The notes beneath the pieces were generated by a model that saw only the letters and a program-made list of their open reading frames with translations, made no database searches and was not told where the DNA came from. DNA of 9,590 bases from an uncultured Microbacteriaceae bacterium (GTDB taxonomy: Bacteria > Actinomycetota > Actinomycetes > Actinomycetales > Microbacteriaceae), in NCBI GenBank assembly GCA_937896185.1, contig CALBMG010000258.1, forward strand, positions 1 to 9,590, written 5' to 3'. Positions 6,663 to 9,590 of the stretch are shown here, in pieces. The translations under genes were made by a program, and so were the position numbers. How positions within the stretch are numbered: the stretch's first letter is position 1; each line of letters starts with the position of its first letter.

Positions 6663-6676
6663 ACGCTTGCTAAAGA

Positions 6677-6982
6677 CTACCAAGAAGACTTGGTAACACC
6701 AGGCAATTCGCCACGGTGTGCCATTTCTCGGAAACGGACACGCGAGATGCCGAACTTCGAGAGGACACCGCGGGGACGACCGTCGATTGCGTCACGCGAG
6801 CGGACACGGATCGGCGATGCGTTGCGAGGCAGCTTCTGTAGGCCGAGGCGTGCTGCCTCTACCTGCTCAGGAGTGCTGTTTGGGTCGACGAGAGCCTTCT
6901 TCAGCTCAAGACGCTTTGCTGCGTAACGCTCAACGACAACCTTGCGCTGCTCGTTCTTTGCGATCTTGCTCTTCTTAGCCAT
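6677..6982 (-). CDS. rpsN: 30S ribosomal protein S14, zinc-independent type
   Basis: S14 is a protein of the head of the small ribosomal subunit that binds 16S rRNA. At 101 residues this is the long form. It contains no cysteine at all, so it lacks the CxxC…CxxC zinc knuckle of the 61-residue zinc-binding form. The signature C-terminal half is intact, with [20 protein letters not shown] (53-72), [19 protein letters not shown] (77-95) and the terminal SSW. It starts two bases after the rpmG stop, and its ribosome site GAGGAG lies inside the last codons of rpmG, so the two are translationally linked. In many actinobacteria this form replaces the zinc-containing S14 when zinc is short. Whether a second S14 exists here cannot be seen. 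Confidence 0.97.
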   Translation of the reverse strand: MAKKSKIAKNEQRKVVVERYAAKRLELKKALVDPNSTPEQVEAARLGLQKLPRNASPIRVRSRDAIDGRPRGVLSKFGISRVRFREMAHRGELPGVTKSSW

Positions 6983-6984
6983 TC

Positions 6985-7155
6985 TTAACGCTCCTCGCGG
7001 AATTCGACGTGCTGACGTACAACTGGGTCGTACTTCTTCAGAACTAGACGGTCTGGGTCGTTGCGGCGGTTCTTCTTGGTCACGTAGGTGAAACCAGTGC
7101 CGGCAGTCGACTTCAGCTTGATGATTGGACGGATGTCCTTGTCCTTCTTAGCCAT
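6985..7155 (-). CDS. rpmG: 50S ribosomal protein L33, zinc-independent type
   Basis: L33 is a small protein near the E site of the large ribosomal subunit. The gene encodes 56 residues, starting [20 protein letters not shown], followed by [17 protein letters not shown] and ending [12 protein letters not shown]. These are the hallmark L33 motifs. There is no cysteine, so the two CxxC pairs of the zinc-binding form are absent. ATG 7155-7153 has AAGGAG seven bases upstream, overlapping the rpmB stop codon (TAAGGAG). The stop TAA at 6987-6985 is two bases from the rpsN start. It is the middle gene of rpmB–rpmG–rpsN. Confidence 0.95.
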   Translation of the reverse strand: MAKKDKDIRPIIKLKSTAGTGFTYVTKKNRRNDPDRLVLKKYDPVVRQHVEFREER

Positions 7156-7166
7156 TTAGCTGCTCC

Positions 7167-7403
7167 TTAGATCTTCTCGCCACGAGCAAGCAGCGAAGCA
7201 ACTACAGCCTCGATGCCGCGAGCGTCAATTACCTTGATGCCGCGTGCCGAAAGGTTCAGGGTTACGTTGCGCTTCAGCGAAGGGACGAAGTAGGTCTTCT
7301 TCTGAATGTTTGGGTTGAAGCGACGCTTGGTCTTGTTCTGGGCGTGCGAGACGTGGTGGCCAAACTGTGGGCCGGTCTCAGTCACCTGGCAATACGCTGC
7401 CAT
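7167..7403 (-). CDS. rpmB: 50S ribosomal protein L28, zinc-independent type
   Basis: L28 is a large-subunit protein that binds 23S rRNA. The 78 residues match the length and pattern of the Escherichia coli type. C5[22 protein letters not shown] (11-29) and PNIQKK are followed by [12 protein letters not shown] and the terminal ARGEKI. One cysteine is present, not the CxxC pairs of zinc-binding L28, so this is the zinc-independent form. ATG 7403 has AAGGAG five bases upstream (7414-7409). It is the first gene of rpmB–rpmG–rpsN, with a recognisable promoter about 110 bases upstream and a leader of about 100 bases. The codons are those of a highly expressed gene. Confidence 0.97.
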   Translation of the reverse strand: MAAYCQVTETGPQFGHHVSHAQNKTKRRFNPNIQKKTYFVPSLKRNVTLNLSARGIKVIDARGIEAVVASLLARGEKI

Positions 7404-7424
7404 TTCTTCTCCTTATTAGGGGCA

Positions 7425-7441
7425 AGCCAGAACGACCGGCT
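7425..7441 (-). promoter_or_regulatory. Stem-loop in the rpmB leader, just before the SD
   Basis: In the leftward transcript AGCCGG and CUGGCU pair around a 5-base loop (six pairs, one of them G·U), ending about ten bases before the AAGGAG ribosome site. The leader is about 100 bases long, more than a simple 5' UTR needs, so a regulatory role such as autogenous control is possible. It remains unproven. Confidence 0.3.
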
Positions 7442-7510
7442 CGAATGAACCTTGGTCAATGGCTTGATCAAAACGTGGTTGCACAATGCCGTTAGACAGG
7501 CAACTGCTCA

Positions 7511-7540
7511 AGTTTAGGCGAGCGGGCGGTCGTTAAGCAA
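7511..7540 (-). promoter_or_regulatory. Promoter of the rpmB–rpmG–rpsN operon
   Basis: On the minus strand, TTGCTT (7540-7535) and TAAACT (7516-7511) are separated by 18 bases, a reasonable housekeeping-sigma -35/-10 pair. Transcription would start near 7504. No zinc-regulator palindrome of the usual AT-rich TGAAAA…TTTTCA type overlaps it. Confidence 0.5.
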
Positions 7541-7556
7541 GTCCCGATTAGAAAAA

Positions 7557-7952
7557 TCAGGTTCGACACGCCGCGCAGACGCCAAAAATGTCGATGGTAT
7601 GCGTTGGAGCGGCAAAACCATGGGCACGAGCGATCTCGTCGGCCCAAGTTTCGACGCGCTCGGCCTCGATTTCGACCGTGGTTCCGCACTCGCGGCATAT
7701 CAGGTGGTGATGGTGCGCCGGCGTGCAGGCTCGAAACAGGGCCTCGCCGCCCGTGGCCTGCAGGCTGTCGGCCTCGCCGGCCTCGGCAAGATCGGCGAGC
7801 GCACGATAAACCGTGGCCAGGCCGATGGTCGAACCGTGGTTGCGCAAGGCCAGGTGCAACTGCTGCGCGCTGACGAAGCCGGTGGCTTCGGAGAGCGCGT
7901 GGCGAACCGCATCCTTTTGTCTGGTGTTGCGCTTGGCGGGAACGTTGGTCAC
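7557..7952 (-). CDS. zur: Fur-family metal-responsive repressor, probably Zur
   Basis: This 131-residue cytoplasmic regulator of the Fur superfamily represses metal-uptake genes when its metal is bound. The N-terminal winged helix spans about 10-68 and includes the recognition region TIGLATVYRALADL (42-55). The C-terminal dimerisation domain holds HHHHLICRECG (80-90) and a second pair C126xxC129. C86/C89 with C126/C129 make the structural zinc site, and the histidine run plus nearby E and H residues supply regulatory ligands. The start is GTG 7952-7950, overlapping the znuB stop by four bases (GTGA), so znuB and zur are translationally coupled. Zinc is the favoured effector because the gene follows a ZnuCB-type transporter and precedes zinc-independent ribosomal genes. 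An iron or manganese regulator is not strictly excluded. Confidence 0.87.
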   Translation of the reverse strand: MTNVPAKRNTRQKDAVRHALSEATGFVSAQQLHLALRNHGSTIGLATVYRALADLAEAGEADSLQATGGEALFRACTPAHHHHLICRECGTTVEIEAERVETWADEIARAHGFAAPTHTIDIFGVCAACRT

Positions 7953-8785
7953 GCGGCGACCGCCCCTCGTTCGCGGATTGCGGCGATGCCTCGCGCGATG
8001 CCGTAGATGAGGAACGAGATGGTGGTCACGTAAGGGCTGATCGGCAGGCTGGCGCCAACGGCCAACAGGATGCCGCCGAGCACGGCAACGAGCGCGAATG
8101 CGACAGCCAGCACGGGAACCAAGACTGGCGACGAAGTGAGCTTGAGTGCCGATGCGGCCGGCGTGACCAGCAGGCTGAGCACGAGCAGTGCGCCGACCAC
8201 CTGAACACTGGCGGCCACCGACAGGCCGAGCAGCAACATAAAGAGGAACGACAGTGCGCGAGTAGGTACTCCGCGGGCGGCGGCGACCTCTGGGTCGAGG
8301 CTTGCGAAATTGAGCGGGCGCCAAATCAGCAGCAGAGTGACGATGACGACCAAGCTGATGCTGGCCAGCCAGACGAGCTGCGGGTCGTTGACCGCGACGA
8401 TCTGACCGGTGAGCAGGCCGAACTTGTTGGCTGCGCGGCCTTCATAAAGCGAGAGCGCGAGGATTCCGAGACCGAGGCCGGCCGGCATTAGGACGGCCAC
8501 GATCGAGTTGCGTTCGCGGGCACGAGCACCGAGCCAGCCGATGATGCCGGCGGCCACGAGCGAACCGAGCAGCGAGCCGAACACCACGTCGACGCCGAAC
8601 AGCAGTGCGATGGCTGCACCCGCGAAGCTCAGTTCGCTGATTCCGTGCACTGCGAAGGACATGTCGCGGTTATTCACGAAGATGCCGATTAGTCCGCCCA
8701 CGACAGCGAGCAGTCCACCTGCAATAAGCGAGTTGGTGATGAGCGGTAGGAGCTCTGCGTAATCGGTGAAGTCAAAGAGAACCAT
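7949..8785 (-). CDS. znuB: Zinc/manganese ABC transporter permease (ABC-3 family)
   Basis: This 278-residue inner-membrane permease belongs to the ABC-3 family that imports zinc, manganese or iron with a cluster 9 binding protein. It is almost wholly hydrophobic, with eight or nine predicted membrane helices. The diagnostic HGISELSFAGAA segment, counterpart of the family's HALSE..FPG motif, is near residues 46-57. The start is ATG 8785, which overlaps the ATPase stop as TAATG and has GAGGAG eight bases upstream. An in-frame GTG at 8794 would add three residues and is less likely. It ends overlapping zur. The order ATPase–permease–Zur supports zinc as substrate. The substrate-binding lipoprotein (ZnuA) is not in the window and is expected to the right of it. 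Confidence 0.9.
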   Translation of the reverse strand: MVLFDFTDYAELLPLITNSLIAGGLLAVVGGLIGIFVNNRDMSFAVHGISELSFAGAAIALLFGVDVVFGSLLGSLVAAGIIGWLGARARERNSIVAVLMPAGLGLGILALSLYEGRAANKFGLLTGQIVAVNDPQLVWLASISLVVIVTLLLIWRPLNFASLDPEVAAARGVPTRALSFLFMLLLGLSVAASVQVVGALLVLSLLVTPAASALKLTSSPVLVPVLAVAFALVAVLGGILLAVGASLPISPYVTTISFLIYGIARGIAAIRERGAVAA

Positions 8786-9575
8786 TAGTGCCACTCCTCA
8801 TCGGGGTGGTGGTCGTGCTCGTGGGTGCCGAGCACCACGATGCGACCCTGGTTGCGGACCACGTCAATAGGAGTGCCATACAGCTCGCTCAGAACCTCGC
8901 TGCGCAGCACCTCGTCTGGGGTTCCGATTCTGAACTTGCCGTTCGCTAGGTAGAGCACGCGGTCGACCATGTCGAGCACCGGGTTAACGTCGTGGGTCAC
9001 GAACAGCACCGCGGCCTCGTGTTCGCGACGTTCGCGGTTCAGCAGTTCGGCGATGGTCTTCTGCTGCTGTGGGTCGAGCGCGCTCAGCGGTTCGTCGGCA
9101 AGGATCAGGCGGGGTTCGCCAATCACGGCCTGACCCACTCGCAGTCGCTGTAGCTCGCCGCCGCTCAGCGTGCCGACGGGCTTGCTGGCAAATTCGCTCG
9201 CGCCGATAGCCTCGATCATCTGCGCAACGCGTTTCTTGTGCTGACGCGAGTGCCTCGAGAACGGCAGGTGTGGCAGTCCAAACTCGTGGCCGTCCAGGCC
9301 AAAGTGCAGCAGGTCGCGGCCGCGCAGGCGCAGGCCGGAATCCATCGCGCGGTTCTGTGGAATGTAGCCGATGCGTCGGCTGCCGCGTTGGGCGCGCTTG
9401 CTTCGCACCGAGCGGCCGAGCACCCGAATGCTGCCCTCGGTCAGTGGTTGTTGGCCGAGGATGGCCTTCAGTAGCGTCGACTTGCCCGAGCCGTTCGAGC
9501 CAATCACGGCGATGAACTCGTGCGGCTGAACCTCCAGGTTGAGGTGGCTCCAAAGAACGCGATCGCCGAAGGCCA
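8785..9575 (-). CDS. znuC: Zinc/manganese ABC transporter ATPase, 5' end missing
   Basis: This ATP-binding subunit powers the ZnuB-type permease. From the right edge of real sequence there are about 263 codons. The motifs are Walker A GSNGSGKST, the Q-loop in GYIPQNRAMD, the ABC signature LSGGELQR, Walker B LILADEPLSALD and the H-loop VTHD. The first visible residues, LAFGDRVLW, correspond to about residue 10 of a normal homologue. The true start is therefore missing, and the TTG at 9576-9574 should not be taken as one. Beyond 9575 the sequence is sequencing adapter. The C-terminus ends in HEHDHHPDEEWH, a metal-binding-like tail. The stop TAA overlaps the znuB ATG. Confidence 0.93.
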
Positions 9576-9590
9576 AGATCGGAAGAGCGT
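9576..9590. other. Illumina TruSeq adapter remnant (non-biological)
   Basis: AGATCGGAAGAGCGT is identical over 15 bases to the start of the Illumina TruSeq adapter as read at the end of an insert (reverse complement ACGCTCTTCCGATCT). It sits exactly at the contig end and interrupts the conserved N-terminus of the ABC ATPase. It should be trimmed before any use of the end of this sequence. Confidence 0.93.

Noticed and set aside
7464..7471. TTGATCAA palindrome as a Zur box
   Set aside because: It is only eight bases, lacks the longer AT-rich arms of known Zur sites, and lies downstream of the inferred promoter.
1..9590. CRISPR array, tRNA/rRNA gene, insertion sequence, phage or toxin-antitoxin locus
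   Set aside because: No spaced direct repeats, cloverleaf, transposase or integrase, terminal inverted repeats or small paired toxin-like frames were seen.

Overview
The window looks like a piece of a medium-to-high-GC actinobacterial chromosome, most likely Microbacteriaceae or a close relative. The reasons are the fused CopD–CtaG copper/oxidase-assembly protein typical of Actinomycetota, the tight metal-uptake/Zur/ribosomal-protein block, frequent GTG starts, and promoters of the TAnnnT-N6-start type that produce leaderless mRNAs. The family placement is inference from gene content. No 16S or other phylogenetic marker was tested. There is no sign of phage, insertion sequence, CRISPR or tRNA, and no gene-free stretch reaches 300 bases. 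The longest non-coding gaps are about 115 and 153 bases.

Layout. The left edge holds the first 25 codons of an unrecognised minus-strand gene, divergent from a hydroxypyruvate-isomerase-like gene (193-969). The sequence between them has two small dyads that each cover a Shine-Dalgarno site. galE (1018-1977) follows and runs tail-to-tail into a PIF1/RecD-like helicase on the minus strand (1981-3288). Divergent from the helicase is an unrecognised membrane-anchored extracytoplasmic protein (3353-4306), whose stop shares one CTAG with the stop of the large CopD–CtaG fusion (4303-6267, minus).

From 6290 rightward every gene is on the minus strand and is transcribed toward the left. In transcription order they are a zinc-uptake ABC ATPase (znuC, incomplete), its permease (znuB), a Fur/Zur-family regulator (zur), then L28 (rpmB), L33 (rpmG), S14 (rpsN) and the nucleoid protein HU (hup), closed by a strong hairpin terminator. 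The three ribosomal proteins lack zinc-binding cysteine pairs. They form the zinc-independent set often linked to Zur, so the right third reads as a zinc-homeostasis and zinc-sparing neighbourhood. No Zur box was recognised.

Data quality: the last 15 bases (9576-9590) exactly match the 3' end of the Illumina TruSeq adapter. The contig therefore ends in non-biological sequence inside znuC, and the codons read through it are artefactual.

I found no convincing undescribed multi-gene system. The most unusual points are three genes with matching leaderless promoters and no Shine-Dalgarno, the paired SD-covering hairpins at 83-186, and the unidentified anchored protein beside the helicase.
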